Assembly: GCA_016200485.1 (NCBI GenBank)
Contig: JACQEP010000025.1
Span: 28,868 to 92,867, forward strand
Source: Gammaproteobacteria bacterium
GTDB taxonomy: Bacteria > Pseudomonadota > Gammaproteobacteria > Tenderiales > Tenderiaceae
Length of the DNA stretch: 64,000 bases
Direction of reading: 5' to 3'
Shown here one piece after another: positions 7,739 through 16,594 of this stretch. Numbering within the stretch: position 1 is the stretch's first letter; each line of letters starts with the position of its first letter. The notes beneath the pieces were generated by a model. The model made no database searches. It saw only the letters and a program-made list of their open reading frames with translations, and had not been told where the DNA came from. The position numbers were made by a program, and so were the translations under genes.

Positions 7739-8788
7739 CTAGTCGTCGTGTCCGGCCAGCGCACTACGATTAGGCGTCTGGGGTAAGCGTGGCAGGCGAA
7801 TCTCCGGAAATTCACCCGTCAAGGTATTAAGAAAAGCGACAATATCCGATATCTGCGCATCAGACAGTTCCCGTTTGAGCTGGGTCATCGCCATGACACG
7901 CACGGCTTCATCCAGTGTTTTTACCGCTCCGTTATGAAAATATGGGGCGGTGACCGCAATATTGCGCAAACTCGGCATGCGCCACATGCGTTGATCACCT
8001 GAATCGAGCGTAAGGTGATAACGCCCCAAGTCCTGGGCTAAATTATAGCGCCGTTCATAGTCGGTGCCTGGATAATTGGGGAAAAGCTCGTAAAAACCTT
8101 CGCCCTGCTGAAACGCCAAGCCGGGGATGGGGCCTGCCAAATTGACCCAGAAGTGGCAGGAGGCACAACCTATATCAACAAATTCCTGGAATCCACGCTT
8201 GGCCGATGCTGAGATGACAGTTTTATCGCCACGCAGATAGCGATCAAACGCGCTATTGGGTGTGACCAAGGTGCGCTCGAAACTGGCAATGGCGTTGGCC
8301 ATGTTGTCATAGCTGAGTCCGTCGCGACCGAATACTTGTTCAAACTGGCTGCGATACCCCGGAATGGTATTGATTCGTGCTACCAGTGTCGCGCCATCCG
8401 CCATGCCCATGATGCGTGAATCGAGCACATGGCCTTTGAACTGTTCTTCCAGCGTCTTGGCGCCGCCATCCCAATTATGTGCCGTGTGATAGGCCGCATT
8501 CCAGATGGTTTGTGTATTTCGCATCCCGACCCGACCATTCACTCCCGTCGAAACAGCACGACCGTCTTCGCCACCGGCACTGATGTTATGGCAACTGATG
8601 CAGGCGTGTGTGCCGGTGATCGAAAGCCGCGGGTCAAAAAACAATTGTTTGCCAAGTTCGATCTTTTCTGCCGTTTGCGGATTATCTTTTGGAATTGGCG
8701 GTTGCGCTGGCAAGGGTTGAAACGGTTCGATTGCCTGAGCGACAATGCTCATCCCCAATAAAATAATACTGCCTAAAAACTTAACCAT
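7739..8788 (-). CDS. di-heme cytochrome c peroxidase family protein
   Basis: Periplasmic two-heme enzyme of the bacterial cytochrome c peroxidase/MauG superfamily, reducing H2O2 with electrons from a c-type cytochrome. The 349-residue protein has a signal peptide (1-19, ends 'VAQA'), heme motif 1 CISCH (63-67), 'GGEDGRAVSTGVNG' and heme motif 2 CASCH (208-212). The 'MRMPSLRNIAVTAPYFHNG' stretch near 270-290 is the conserved C-terminal signature, with a possible distal Met ligand. ATG follows AAGAGGGGTT. Genes on both sides are on the same strand at 8-9 bases. True peroxidase activity versus another oxidation cannot be told apart from sequence alone. Confidence 0.88.
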   Translation of the reverse strand: MVKFLGSIILLGMSIVAQAIEPFQPLPAQPPIPKDNPQTAEKIELGKQLFFDPRLSITGTHACISCHNISAGGEDGRAVSTGVNGRVGMRNTQTIWNAAYHTAHNWDGGAKTLEEQFKGHVLDSRIMGMADGATLVARINTIPGYRSQFEQVFGRDGLSYDNMANAIASFERTLVTPNSAFDRYLRGDKTVISASAKRGFQEFVDIGCASCHFWVNLAGPIPGLAFQQGEGFYELFPNYPGTDYERRYNLAQDLGRYHLTLDSGDQRMWRMPSLRNIAVTAPYFHNGAVKTLDEAVRVMAMTQLKRELSDAQISDIVAFLNTLTGEFPEIRLPRLPQTPNRSALAGHDD

Positions 8789-8796
8789 AACCCCTC

Positions 8797-9918
8797 TTAG
8801 TTGTTCTGAGTCAGCGCTTGTCCATGAGCGGATTTAAGCGCGATTTCGTTGGCGATGTGAATCGTTGACGTTGGGAAGGCGATGTCGGCGCCGTGTTTAC
8901 GGATTACGGAATAAATCGCGAGTAGAATTTTATGCTTATCCCGATGATATTCGTGTACCTCGGAAACCGGGGTATATACAGACACCAAAATATCCAATGA
9001 TGACGGTCCAAAGGCATTAAAACTAATGATCATCTTTTCTTTATGATCGACTTCAGAAGAGTTTCTCAGCATTTCACGTATGTCGTCGACGATAGCATCG
9101 ATCTTTCCGGCATCTTCATAACGTAAACCGATGGTCTCGGAAATCCGGCGATGGCTCATGCGCGAGGGGTTTTCGACGGCGATGTTTGCGAACACCGAGT
9201 TGGGGACATAAAGAGGGCGTTTGTCCGGCGTCATGATGCATGTCTGGCGCCAGCCGATAGTTTCAATCGTACCTTCAATATTACGATCCGGAGAGCGCAC
9301 CTGATCTCCGACGGCGAAAGGCCGATCAAGATAAATCATCAAACCGCCAAAGAAATTGGCGAGCAAGTCCTTGGCAGCAAAACCGACGGCGATACCACCG
9401 ATGCCGCCAAAGGCCAGAATGCCGGAGATGCTATACCCCAATGTCTGGAACATCACCAGTGCGGCGATGATCACCACGGTGATGCGCAGCACTTTGGTGA
9501 CGGCATCAACGGTCGTGCGGTCGATCGCTTCACCGGCCTGTATTCGGCGGCCGATAACTTCGCGCTGGGCATTATTAATGAATCGCAGCAGGAACCAGGC
9601 GATGATCACAATCACACCCATATCGCGCAATGGCGCGACTGCCGAGAAAATTGCGGCACCGGTGGATCGCTCAACGATGTTGGCGGCAAAGGCCAGGCCT
9701 ACGATCCAGATCAATACTGATAGCGGCCGCTTGAGCGCTTCGATCAGTGCATCATCCCAAAGGGTCGCCGTTTTGGTGAAATACAGGTGCGCCCGGGCTA
9801 TGATCCGGCGTTGCAACCAGTTAACGAGGATAGTGATTACAATAACCGCCAGCACCTGGCTTACCCAGATGTCCCAGTGTTTGTAATCGAGAATATCCTT
9901 AATGAGTTGGTCGAACAC
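8797..9918 (-). CDS. MscS-family mechanosensitive ion channel
   Basis: Inner-membrane channel of 373 residues that would open under osmotic downshock. N-terminal membrane helices fall at about 17-35, 70-90 and 98-115, followed by the pore helix region 'GISGILAFGGIGGIAVGFAAKDLLANFFGGL' spanning about 165-195 (glycine/alanine packing as in MscS TM3), then the beta domain 'RPFAVGDQVRS' and the cytoplasmic vestibule. The start is GTG at 9918. It is 8 bases from the peroxidase gene, so it is likely part of the same minus-strand transcript. Which MscS subtype it is cannot be said; the family assignment is strong. Confidence 0.88.
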   Translation of the reverse strand: MFDQLIKDILDYKHWDIWVSQVLAVIVITILVNWLQRRIIARAHLYFTKTATLWDDALIEALKRPLSVLIWIVGLAFAANIVERSTGAAIFSAVAPLRDMGVIVIIAWFLLRFINNAQREVIGRRIQAGEAIDRTTVDAVTKVLRITVVIIAALVMFQTLGYSISGILAFGGIGGIAVGFAAKDLLANFFGGLMIYLDRPFAVGDQVRSPDRNIEGTIETIGWRQTCIMTPDKRPLYVPNSVFANIAVENPSRMSHRRISETIGLRYEDAGKIDAIVDDIREMLRNSSEVDHKEKMIISFNAFGPSSLDILVSVYTPVSEVHEYHRDKHKILLAIYSVIRKHGADIAFPTSTIHIANEIALKSAHGQALTQNN

Positions 9919-9956
9919 TGAAATGCCTTGGCCTGAATTAATTGAGTCCGGCGATT

Positions 9957-11000
9957 TTACAACAGATCAATGGGCTTGGGCTCGAAACAACACTCGAGTG
10001 AATGAAGTGCCTGCTTCCAAAGTGGGTCATTGTGCAATTGGTCGCGGTGATAACCCTGGCGGCCATGCATCCGCACCAGGCGCAGCTGTGATGCCGGACT
10101 TTCGTAAGCCTCGAGCCGCTCCAGGGTGCTGGTGATGGCATCAAAATCCTTACACACCAGGGCCATGTCACAACCTGCCTCCAGCGCCGCGACGGCGCGA
10201 TCGCTCACCGAACCCGCCACTGCTGCACCTTCCATCAATAAATCGTCGCTGAAGATCACACCCTGGAAACCCAGGCGCTTGCGCAACACCTCTTGCAGCC
10301 AGAACGGAGAAAATCCCGAAGGCCGGGCATCGACATTGGGATAAATCACGTGCGCGGGCATGATGCCGGCCAGGCCATTCTGGATCAGACGCGAGAAGGG
10401 AATGATGTCTTCCTGTTCGATGTCGGCATAGCGGCGCTGATCACGGGCAATCGCCTCATGGGTATCGACCTCAACCGCGCCATGACCGGGGAAGTGTTTA
10501 CCGACCGCCGCCATCCCCGCCTTGTTCATGCCATGCATGTAGGCGACCGCGAGATCGGTCACGACGTTCGGATCGCGATGAAACGAACGATCGCCAATCA
10601 CCTTGCTAACGCCATAATCCAGATCCAGCACCGGGGCAAAACTGAAATCGACGCCGACGGCGCGTAGCTCTGCGGCCATGAGCCAGCCTGCCGTCTCGGC
10701 TAAATGCTTGGCACGTTTCGGTTCTTGCTTATAAAACTGGCCGATCGTCCCTGGCGGTGGCAGCCGGCTGAACCCCTCACGGAAGCGCTGCACGCGGCCC
10801 CCTTCGTGATCCACACTCACCAATAAGTGCGGGCTGCGTAAGCCATGAATTTCGGCGACCAGGCGTTGAATCTGCGCCGGATCCTGATAATTGCGCGTGA
10901 ACAGGATCACGGCCCCGACCTTGGGATGCCGCAACATCTCCCGTTCTTCGGCGCTCAATTCCGGCCCGGCTAGGCCGACCATAACTGGTCCTAATGACAT
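9957..11000 (-). CDS. nagZ: beta-N-acetylhexosaminidase NagZ (glycoside hydrolase family 3)
   Basis: Cytoplasmic enzyme that removes GlcNAc from anhydro-MurNAc peptides during peptidoglycan recycling. The 347-residue length is typical of NagZ. It has 'VSVDHEGGRVQRF' (61-73), the signature 'KHFPGHG' (168-174), whose His is the acid/base, and the nucleophile Asp252 in 'FSDDLLMEGA'. No signal peptide. It lies downstream of two peptide ABC permease genes and a leaderless L,D-peptidase on the same strand, with one repeat element (11020-11157) in between, which supports a recycling role for the whole group. Confidence 0.95.
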   Translation of the reverse strand: MSLGPVMVGLAGPELSAEEREMLRHPKVGAVILFTRNYQDPAQIQRLVAEIHGLRSPHLLVSVDHEGGRVQRFREGFSRLPPPGTIGQFYKQEPKRAKHLAETAGWLMAAELRAVGVDFSFAPVLDLDYGVSKVIGDRSFHRDPNVVTDLAVAYMHGMNKAGMAAVGKHFPGHGAVEVDTHEAIARDQRRYADIEQEDIIPFSRLIQNGLAGIMPAHVIYPNVDARPSGFSPFWLQEVLRKRLGFQGVIFSDDLLMEGAAVAGSVSDRAVAALEAGCDMALVCKDFDAITSTLERLEAYESPASQLRLVRMHGRQGYHRDQLHNDPLWKQALHSLECCFEPKPIDLL

Positions 11001-11019
11001 CGCAATTACTCCATTAAAA

Positions 11020-11157
11020 TCTAACGCGGAGGCGCAGAGGACGCAAAGACAGTACTGGTTTTCACGATTGCTTGCTGAAAAACTTCCACTCTCGCGAGGA
11101 GCGTATTAACCAAATTTGTCTTCATACTCTGCGTCCTCCGAGCCTCCGCGTTAAATC
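11020..11157. repeat. inverted-repeat element, family A copy 1
   Basis: Left arm from 'CTAACGCGGAGGCGCAGAGG' (about 11021) and right arm ending in 'GCCTCCGCGTTAAATCT', separated by about 75 bases. It fills most of the gap between nagZ and the upstream permease gene. Other copies: 17608-17768, 43458-43629, 47231-47430, 53866-54013, and a looser one at 32005-32201. Confidence 0.85.
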
Positions 11158-11184
11158 TATTATCAATCATGAAATCTATGTCGA

Positions 11185-11994
11185 TCATACCCTACCCCGT
11201 GGCCGCGCCCGCACATCCATCCAGTCGCGCAGGGCATCGCCCAATAGATTTACTGCCAATACTATCAGCATCAGCGCTACCCCCGGTGCCAGCACCATGT
11301 GCGGCGCGACCAGCAGGTAGCGGGCGCCGTCGCGGATCATACTGCCCCACGAGGCTTCCGGCGGCTGGACGCCCATCCCCAGGAACGATAGCCCGGCCTC
11401 GGCGATGACGACACCGGCAATGGCGAAGGTCGCCTCGACGATCAGCGGTGCCAGGATCAGGGGGATAATGTGACGGAGGATGATGCGCGCCGGATTGCTG
11501 CCCAGGGCGCGGGCGGCGACGACATGGTCGCGATGTTTGACGGTGAGCACCTGCGCCCGCGCCAGCCGGGCAAAACCGACCCAACCGACCACGCACAGGG
11601 CGATCACTACGTTATTAGTGCCGGGCCCAAGCAAGCCGGCCAGCGCGATCGCCAGCAGAATGCCGGGGAAGGCGAGAAAGATGTCGATGATGCGCACAGT
11701 AACATGATCCCACCAGCCACCCAGATAACCACTCACGGTGCCGATCAGCGTGCCTAGCACCACCGAGATGCTGACCACCATCACTGCGACCAAGAACGAG
11801 GTCTGCGCACCATCGACCAAGCGATCCCAGATCGGCCGACCAAGGTCGTCATAGCCTAACCAGGCAACTTGACCGGGCGTGAGGAGAATTTTATCCAGTT
11901 CGATCCGGTTGGGGTCTAACCCCAATAATCCGCCGCCCAGCGCAAACAACGCCCATAATGCGACGATAGCGGTTGGCCACCAGCGCCGCTTCAT
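11185..11994 (-). CDS. peptide ABC transporter permease, DppC/OppC type
   Basis: Inner-membrane subunit of a peptide importer, 269 residues. An N-terminal helix (about 5-25, 'VALWALFALGGGLLGL') is followed by the permease core with five more helices and the EAA loop 'VAARALGSNPARIILRHIIPLIL' (about 155-180), which docks the ATPase. The C-terminal segment 'AEAGLSFLGMGVQPPEASWGSMI' is characteristic of DppC/OppC. Its ATG overlaps the end of the DppB-type gene by 4 bases (11991-11994), so the two are translationally coupled. No ATPase genes (dppD/dppF type) are in the window, so the ATP-binding subunits must be encoded elsewhere. Confidence 0.92.
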   Translation of the reverse strand: MKRRWWPTAIVALWALFALGGGLLGLDPNRIELDKILLTPGQVAWLGYDDLGRPIWDRLVDGAQTSFLVAVMVVSISVVLGTLIGTVSGYLGGWWDHVTVRIIDIFLAFPGILLAIALAGLLGPGTNNVVIALCVVGWVGFARLARAQVLTVKHRDHVVAARALGSNPARIILRHIIPLILAPLIVEATFAIAGVVIAEAGLSFLGMGVQPPEASWGSMIRDGARYLLVAPHMVLAPGVALMLIVLAVNLLGDALRDWMDVRARPRGRV

Positions 11995-12920
11995 GCGCCC
12001 TCCTCCAACCGCACACGCGGATCGAGCCAGCCGTAGACGAGATCGGTAAGCGTGTTGACGAGCACGTAAGTCAGACTAATCAACAGGACACACGCCTGCA
12101 CTACCGGATAATCGCGAGACTGGATCGATTCCACCGTCAGCTGGCCGAGGCCGGGCCATGAAAACACGACTTCGGTAATCACCGCACCGCCGAGCAAGGC
12201 GCCTAACTGCAAACCCAACAACGTGACAATCGGCAACATCGCATTGCGCATCGCATGACGCCAGATGACTACTCGTTCGCTCAAACCTTTGGCGCGCGCA
12301 GTACGGATGTAATCTTCATTCAAGACTTCGAGCAAAGTTGCACGCACCATGCGTGACAAAATTGCGGACATCGCACTGCCTAAGGTTAGCGCAGGCAGTA
12401 TGATCGACCCTGCCCCTTCACGACCACTGACCGGAAACCAGCCCAGCCACAATGAGAACACCAGGATTAAGATCGGGCCCAACAAGAAATGCGGAATCGA
12501 GACACCCAGCAGCGATAACGACATCGCGCCTTGATCCCAAACACTGCCTTTGCGCACGGCTGCCAGCGCGCCTAATGGGAAAGCGATGGCTACCGCGACC
12601 AACAACGAAACCAAGGCCAACTCCGCCGTCGCTGGGATGCGTTCCAGCAACACATCAATGATCGGACGCTTGGAATACAGCGATTCGCCAAGATTGAGAT
12701 GGAGCAGATTTGAAAAATAATTACCAAGCTGTGTCAGTAATGGCAGATCCAGTCCCAGTGCATGCCGTAGTGCTTCACGATCCGCCGGTTGTGCGGCTTC
12801 GCCGAGCATCACTTCGACCGGATCACCCGGCACCAGATGCAGAAACATGAACACCAGGCACGTGACGCCAATGATCACGATCAGGGCGCTGAGCAAACGT
12901 GAGAACAAAAAATGAACCAT
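11991..12920 (-). CDS. peptide ABC transporter permease, DppB/OppB type
   Basis: Second inner-membrane subunit of the peptide importer, 309 residues. The N-terminal 'LFSRLLSALIVIIGVTCLVFMFLHLVPGDPVEVML' is the classic DppB/OppB opening. Further helices and the EAA loop 'TARAKGLSERVVIWRHAMRNAMLPIVTLLG' (about 210-240) follow, and 'ITEVVFSWPGLGQL' near 255 is also family-typical. It overlaps the DppC-type gene by 4 bases. The solute-binding gene for the pair is most likely the one ending at 13639, with an L,D-peptidase gene and a 230-base repeat region in between. Confidence 0.93.
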   Translation of the reverse strand: MVHFLFSRLLSALIVIIGVTCLVFMFLHLVPGDPVEVMLGEAAQPADREALRHALGLDLPLLTQLGNYFSNLLHLNLGESLYSKRPIIDVLLERIPATAELALVSLLVAVAIAFPLGALAAVRKGSVWDQGAMSLSLLGVSIPHFLLGPILILVFSLWLGWFPVSGREGAGSIILPALTLGSAMSAILSRMVRATLLEVLNEDYIRTARAKGLSERVVIWRHAMRNAMLPIVTLLGLQLGALLGGAVITEVVFSWPGLGQLTVESIQSRDYPVVQACVLLISLTYVLVNTLTDLVYGWLDPRVRLEEGA

Positions 12921-12980
12921 GTGTAGTATCTATCTCATGTGGTTTTATCAGCATTGCTATTAGACGCACCTATGGTCTCA

Positions 12981-13082
12981 TCCTCTCCCCCTCTTTGAGG
13001 GGGAGGGTTAGGGTGAAAAGCCCGGAAATGCCCTGCAATTCGCCCTCTCCCCAACCCTCTCCCGCCAGGCGGGAGAGGGAGC
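12981..13082. repeat. GC-rich hairpin repeat, family B copies 3 and 4
   Basis: Two units in opposite orientation: 'TCCTCTCCCCCTCTTTGAGG' onward (12981-13020) and 'CGCCCTCTCCCCAACCCTCT' onward (13041-13082, with CCCGCCAGGCGGG at its centre). They occupy the 231-base gap 12921-13151 between the permease and L,D-peptidase genes. No coding potential was seen there. Confidence 0.8.
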
Positions 13083-13151
13083 GTCCTGTGTACTCTTTAG
13101 CTGTGTCCCAAATATTTTGGATCAGCATTCCGATGTTGAGTTAGGTGCTTG

Positions 13152-13655
13152 CTATTCAGTGATCAACACTTTCGTCCCCACCGGCACCCGTTCAAACAAC
13201 TCGATGATCTCACGATTACGCATCCGCACACAGCCGTGCGAACCCGGCGCACCCATCGGCACTGAATCCGGTGTACCGTGGATGTAAATGTAACGGCGCA
13301 TGGTGTCGACCTCGCCCAGACGATTACATCCCGGCTCCAAGCCGCTGAGCCACAGGATGCGAGTTAAAATCCAATCTCGTCCCGGCCCGCTGGCGGCAAG
13401 TTCCGGCGTATAGATTTCGCCTGTCGGCCGGCGGCGGATAAACACGGTATTTTCCGGTTGCCCGGCACCGATCTTGGCGCGAATCTTGTGCCAGCCGCGC
13501 GGCGTACATTCGCTGCCGCGACATTCACCGGGACCATTCTTGGCGGTGGAGATAGCGATGTCCATTAACACCTGATCACCCCGCCGCAACCACAAATGTT
13601 GCTGTGCGATACTGATCTCGATCCATAATTCATTAGAACTAATGGCGTGTGACAT
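13152..13655 (-). CDS. leaderless YkuD-domain L,D-peptidase, possibly a cytoplasmic L,D-carboxypeptidase
   Basis: 167-residue protein that is almost only a YkuD (L,D-transpeptidase) domain. The catalytic motif is complete: His126 in 'YIYIHGTP' and 'GSHGCVRM' with Ser139, His140, Cys142 and Arg144. There is no signal peptide, lipobox or membrane helix, so it is probably cytoplasmic, unlike ordinary L,D-transpeptidases. Acinetobacter ElsL/LdtK is a cytoplasmic YkuD enzyme that trims tetrapeptides to tripeptides during recycling, and this looks like the same type. Its start overlaps the end of the solute-binding gene by 17 bases (13639-13655), so they are coupled. The domain is certain; carboxypeptidase activity is inferred. 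Confidence 0.85.
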   Translation of the reverse strand: MSHAISSNELWIEISIAQQHLWLRRGDQVLMDIAISTAKNGPGECRGSECTPRGWHKIRAKIGAGQPENTVFIRRRPTGEIYTPELAASGPGRDWILTRILWLSGLEPGCNRLGEVDTMRRYIYIHGTPDSVPMGAPGSHGCVRMRNREIIELFERVPVGTKVLITE

Positions 13656-15129
13656 ATTTCAATCCATCAAAATTACCATCACGTGCGATGCGATATCCTT
13701 CAAGCCCACGCCGTGCGATATACACATGATCTTCATACCACAACGGCACATAAGGCAATTGCTCCAGCAACCGTGCCTGAATCTGCCGGTAACCGGGCAC
13801 TTGTGCCTCGGTCGTGGCATTGACTTCCGTCTGATCGATCAGTTGATCCGTTATCGGGTCGGCGTAACGGCCGCGGTTCGCCCCATCCGGCGGGATTGCA
13901 GTACTATAAAAAGCATAGTGAAAGATATCCGGCGTCTTGATCCCGATCCAGCTCAAACTGAACATCTGAAAACGTCCCGCCTTGATATCGCCATAAAACG
14001 TACCCCAATCATAACTGCGCAGATCGACATCAATCCCCACTTCATTGAGTTGCTGCTGTATCACCGTCGCCAGCCGAATCCGAAACGGATCGCTCGAAGT
14101 CTTGTACATAATCCTGGGCCGGCGACCACCGGTGTAGCCTGCCGCCTTCACCAACTGCCGCGACTTGTCAGGATCATATGCCAGCAACGGCAAATCCGGA
14201 TTCCCCGCCCACAAGTCCGGCGGCAACAAGGCACTGGCGGGGCGCGCTGCATCACCCAATACATATTTGATAATCGCAGGCCGATTGATGGCATGGGCGA
14301 TCGCCTGCCGCAGTTTGAGATTACGGGTCACCGGGTCCTGCATGTTAAAACCCAGATATGTGAAATTCGAACCTGCACCGCGAATTACCCGCACCGTATC
14401 CTGTTGCTCCAGATAACGCACCAGCTCCGGCGGCATATCGTTCTGAGTCATATCGATCTCACCGCGCATCAGCTTTAACGCCATTACCGTCGGATTTTTT
14501 ACTTCAATGAAGTCCAGCAATTGGCCATCGTTACGCCGCCGCAGTTGCAACACGCCTTCCACCGGCCAGGCGACAAGCTCAAAAGTACCACTACCCAGTG
14601 CTTTCGTATTGAAAGAATAACCCGCCACCAATTGCCGCGCGGGCATGATGCCGATCACCAAGCGGCCAGGAAACAGCGGATCAGGTTTGCTGAGATGAAA
14701 ATCGACCGTGTTATCGTCCACCACCTCTACCCGAGCGAGCATGTCAAAGATGGCGCTGTGCGGCGAGGCTGTGGCCGGATCGAGAATAGCGTCATAAGTC
14801 GCCTTCACATCGCGGGCCGTCAGGGTGTTGCCATCGTGAAAACTTGCCCGATCTGGACGCAAAATGAACCGATATTGAGTGGGCGTCAGCAATTGCCAAT
14901 CCGCCAGCGCCGGAACCGGCCGGTAACTGTCATCGAAATCCACCAGTCGTTCGTAGAACAAACGATTGATCCGCGCCGAAGCGGCATCGGTGGCAAAACG
15001 CGGGTCCAGCGTCAGCGGGGCACGGGAAATGCCAAAGCGCAGGCTCTCGCGCGGCGTCTGGTCACAACCCGAGCATAGAAGCGCAATAATGCCCGCCAGG
15101 GCCAATCCGATCCAGAAGCGCCAACTCAA
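13639..15129 (-). CDS. peptide ABC transporter solute-binding lipoprotein (SBP family 5)
   Basis: Extracytoplasmic peptide-binding protein of 496 residues. The N-terminus 'FWIGLALAGIIALLCSGC' is a lipoprotein signal with lipobox LCSGC (Cys22). The body follows the DppA/OppA pattern: 'RFGISRAPLTLDPRFATDAAS', 'DRASFHDGNTLTARDVKATY' and later 'LRQAIAHAINRPAIIKYVLG'. The start appears to be TTG at 15129, since no ATG or GTG sits nearby with better spacing. It is 17 bases after the CYTH gene and overlaps the L,D-peptidase gene. With the permeases downstream it would form a peptide importer; cell-wall peptides are the likely cargo given the neighbours, but this is inference. Confidence 0.9.
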   Translation of the reverse strand: MSWRFWIGLALAGIIALLCSGCDQTPRESLRFGISRAPLTLDPRFATDAASARINRLFYERLVDFDDSYRPVPALADWQLLTPTQYRFILRPDRASFHDGNTLTARDVKATYDAILDPATASPHSAIFDMLARVEVVDDNTVDFHLSKPDPLFPGRLVIGIMPARQLVAGYSFNTKALGSGTFELVAWPVEGVLQLRRRNDGQLLDFIEVKNPTVMALKLMRGEIDMTQNDMPPELVRYLEQQDTVRVIRGAGSNFTYLGFNMQDPVTRNLKLRQAIAHAINRPAIIKYVLGDAARPASALLPPDLWAGNPDLPLLAYDPDKSRQLVKAAGYTGGRRPRIMYKTSSDPFRIRLATVIQQQLNEVGIDVDLRSYDWGTFYGDIKAGRFQMFSLSWIGIKTPDIFHYAFYSTAIPPDGANRGRYADPITDQLIDQTEVNATTEAQVPGYRQIQARLLEQLPYVPLWYEDHVYIARRGLEGYRIARDGNFDGLKYVTRH

Positions 15130-15146
15130 TCGACCGCTTAATCGAA

Positions 15147-15626
15147 TCAGGGGTTATCCTTCCATTCCTTGTAGGGATGCTGCGCCAAACAGACGTTATA
15201 GTAGCGTGAATCATGGGAAACTTCCTCCCCCGCCCATGGCGGCAGTTCGAAAGGCTCGTCCTCAGCCTGGAGCTCTATCTCCGCTACCACTAGCCCGGCG
15301 TTGTCGCCCTCGAAAACGTCAATCTCCCACAGATGACCGCTATGCTGCACCCGGTAGCGGGTCTTCTCGATCAGCGGCCCGACGCAGAGGTTATTCAGCA
15401 TCTCCTCCGCCTCCGCGAGCGGGATCAGATACTCGAATTCGTGGCGCCGCACACCAAGGGTCATACTCTTGATATTGAGATAACCCTTCCCCTCCGCCGC
15501 TCGCACCCGCACCGAGGCACCCTCAGAGTTCGCCAGATAGCCTTGGCGGTAAAAGGCCTGGCCCGCCATATTCGCCCGCCACTGATCATTTACCACCAGG
15601 AACTTACGTTCAATTTCAGTCGCCAT
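15147..15626 (-). CDS. CYTH-domain protein (triphosphate tunnel metalloenzyme)
   Basis: 159 residues from the ATG at 15626. The CYTH signature EIERK occurs at residues 4-8 ('MATEIERKFLV'), followed by the alternating charged beta-strands of the tunnel fold: 'SVRVRAAEGKGYLNIKS', 'EFEYLIPLAEAEEML', 'KTRYRVQHSGHLWEIDVFEG' and 'GLVVAEIELQAEDEPF'. Bacterial single-domain members usually hydrolyse inorganic triphosphate with Mg2+; some bind other organic phosphates. A longer frame opens at a TTG at 15644, but the ATG puts the EIERK motif at its usual place. First gene of the minus-strand group that includes the peptide-binding lipoprotein. Confidence 0.9.
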   Translation of the reverse strand: MATEIERKFLVVNDQWRANMAGQAFYRQGYLANSEGASVRVRAAEGKGYLNIKSMTLGVRRHEFEYLIPLAEAEEMLNNLCVGPLIEKTRYRVQHSGHLWEIDVFEGDNAGLVVAEIELQAEDEPFELPPWAGEEVSHDSRYYNVCLAQHPYKEWKDNP

Positions 15627-15710
15627 ACTCAATTCCGCTTCCAATCACGTTGATTTTAATTAAAATAGCAGCCTACAGTAAAACTGCTTACGCAACCGGA
15701 GTAGCATCGC

Positions 15711-16583
15711 GTGAATGACCCCAAACCACCTTTTACCCAACCCGTGTCCCAGAACACGTACGAAGATGAGATCAGCCTCGTCGACTTATGGCTGACACTG
15801 GCCAAACATAAGACCGTCATTCTCTCCATCGCCGCGACCTGCACCCTGGGCGGGATGGTCTTTGGCTTTATCAGTTCCGTCAAACATACTTATGTCACCG
15901 CCATTCAGCTGGGCACACCCAGCCTCGAGTCGACAAAATCAACCATCACCAAACTGGAAAAGCTGTTTATCCCAACGACACAAGCCGCTCTCGATTCTCC
16001 CGTCGGCCTCAAGGTCGACTCGCCGGACGATAAGTTAATTCTTTTGGAATCCACGACTACAGAAGATAAAGTGGACGCCGTGCGCACCTTGCACACAGCG
16101 ATCAGCAAACGACTGATTGAGGATCACGCTGTCCTTTTTGAGAAACAATTAACTTCGCTAAAAACCTTGGCTGACAACTACGCCACCACCCTCCGCGACC
16201 TGCAAAACAATAACTATGCGGGTGCTCTGGGTGAAAACATTAATGCATTGAAAGATAAAATCGCTCACACCAAGAGCGCAACCGATACGCAGGATCGCCT
16301 CAAGCTCGAACTCAAATTCGCCCATTCCGAACTCGCCCGCGAACAGCAACAGATCAAAGTGGCCGGCATCGATACTCAGACCAAGCTCGATCAGTTGCGC
16401 ATGCAAATCGCCACCGCTCAGAACACCTCGCTGATTTCAACGGCCAGCGAATATGAACGCAAGGGTAAATCGCCACTCGTCATGGGCGTTCTGGGCTTGG
16501 TACTGGGGGGAATTTTGGGAGTTTTTGCCGCCTTCCTGATGGAGTTTGCCCTTAAGGTTAAATCTGCCAAAGCACAGGCATAG
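15711..16583 (+). CDS. Wzz-like polysaccharide chain-length determinant protein
   Basis: Inner-membrane polysaccharide co-polymerase of 290 residues, controlling the length of O-antigen or exopolysaccharide chains. It has the Wzz layout: short cytoplasmic N-terminus with 'EDEISLVDLWLTLAKHK', first membrane helix about 35-57, a long periplasmic part rich in helices and coiled-coil (about 60-250), and a second helix about 258-280 ('VMGVLGLVLGGILGVFAAFLME'). No tyrosine-kinase domain is attached. The start is GTG at 15711 after a CCGGAG site. It diverges from the CYTH gene. galU, a capD-like gene and manC lie 4-9 kb away, but no polymerase or flippase is in the window. Confidence 0.85.
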   Translation: MNDPKPPFTQPVSQNTYEDEISLVDLWLTLAKHKTVILSIAATCTLGGMVFGFISSVKHTYVTAIQLGTPSLESTKSTITKLEKLFIPTTQAALDSPVGLKVDSPDDKLILLESTTTEDKVDAVRTLHTAISKRLIEDHAVLFEKQLTSLKTLADNYATTLRDLQNNNYAGALGENINALKDKIAHTKSATDTQDRLKLELKFAHSELAREQQQIKVAGIDTQTKLDQLRMQIATAQNTSLISTASEYERKGKSPLVMGVLGLVLGGILGVFAAFLMEFALKVKSAKAQA

Positions 16584-16594
16584 CGCTTGAATCT

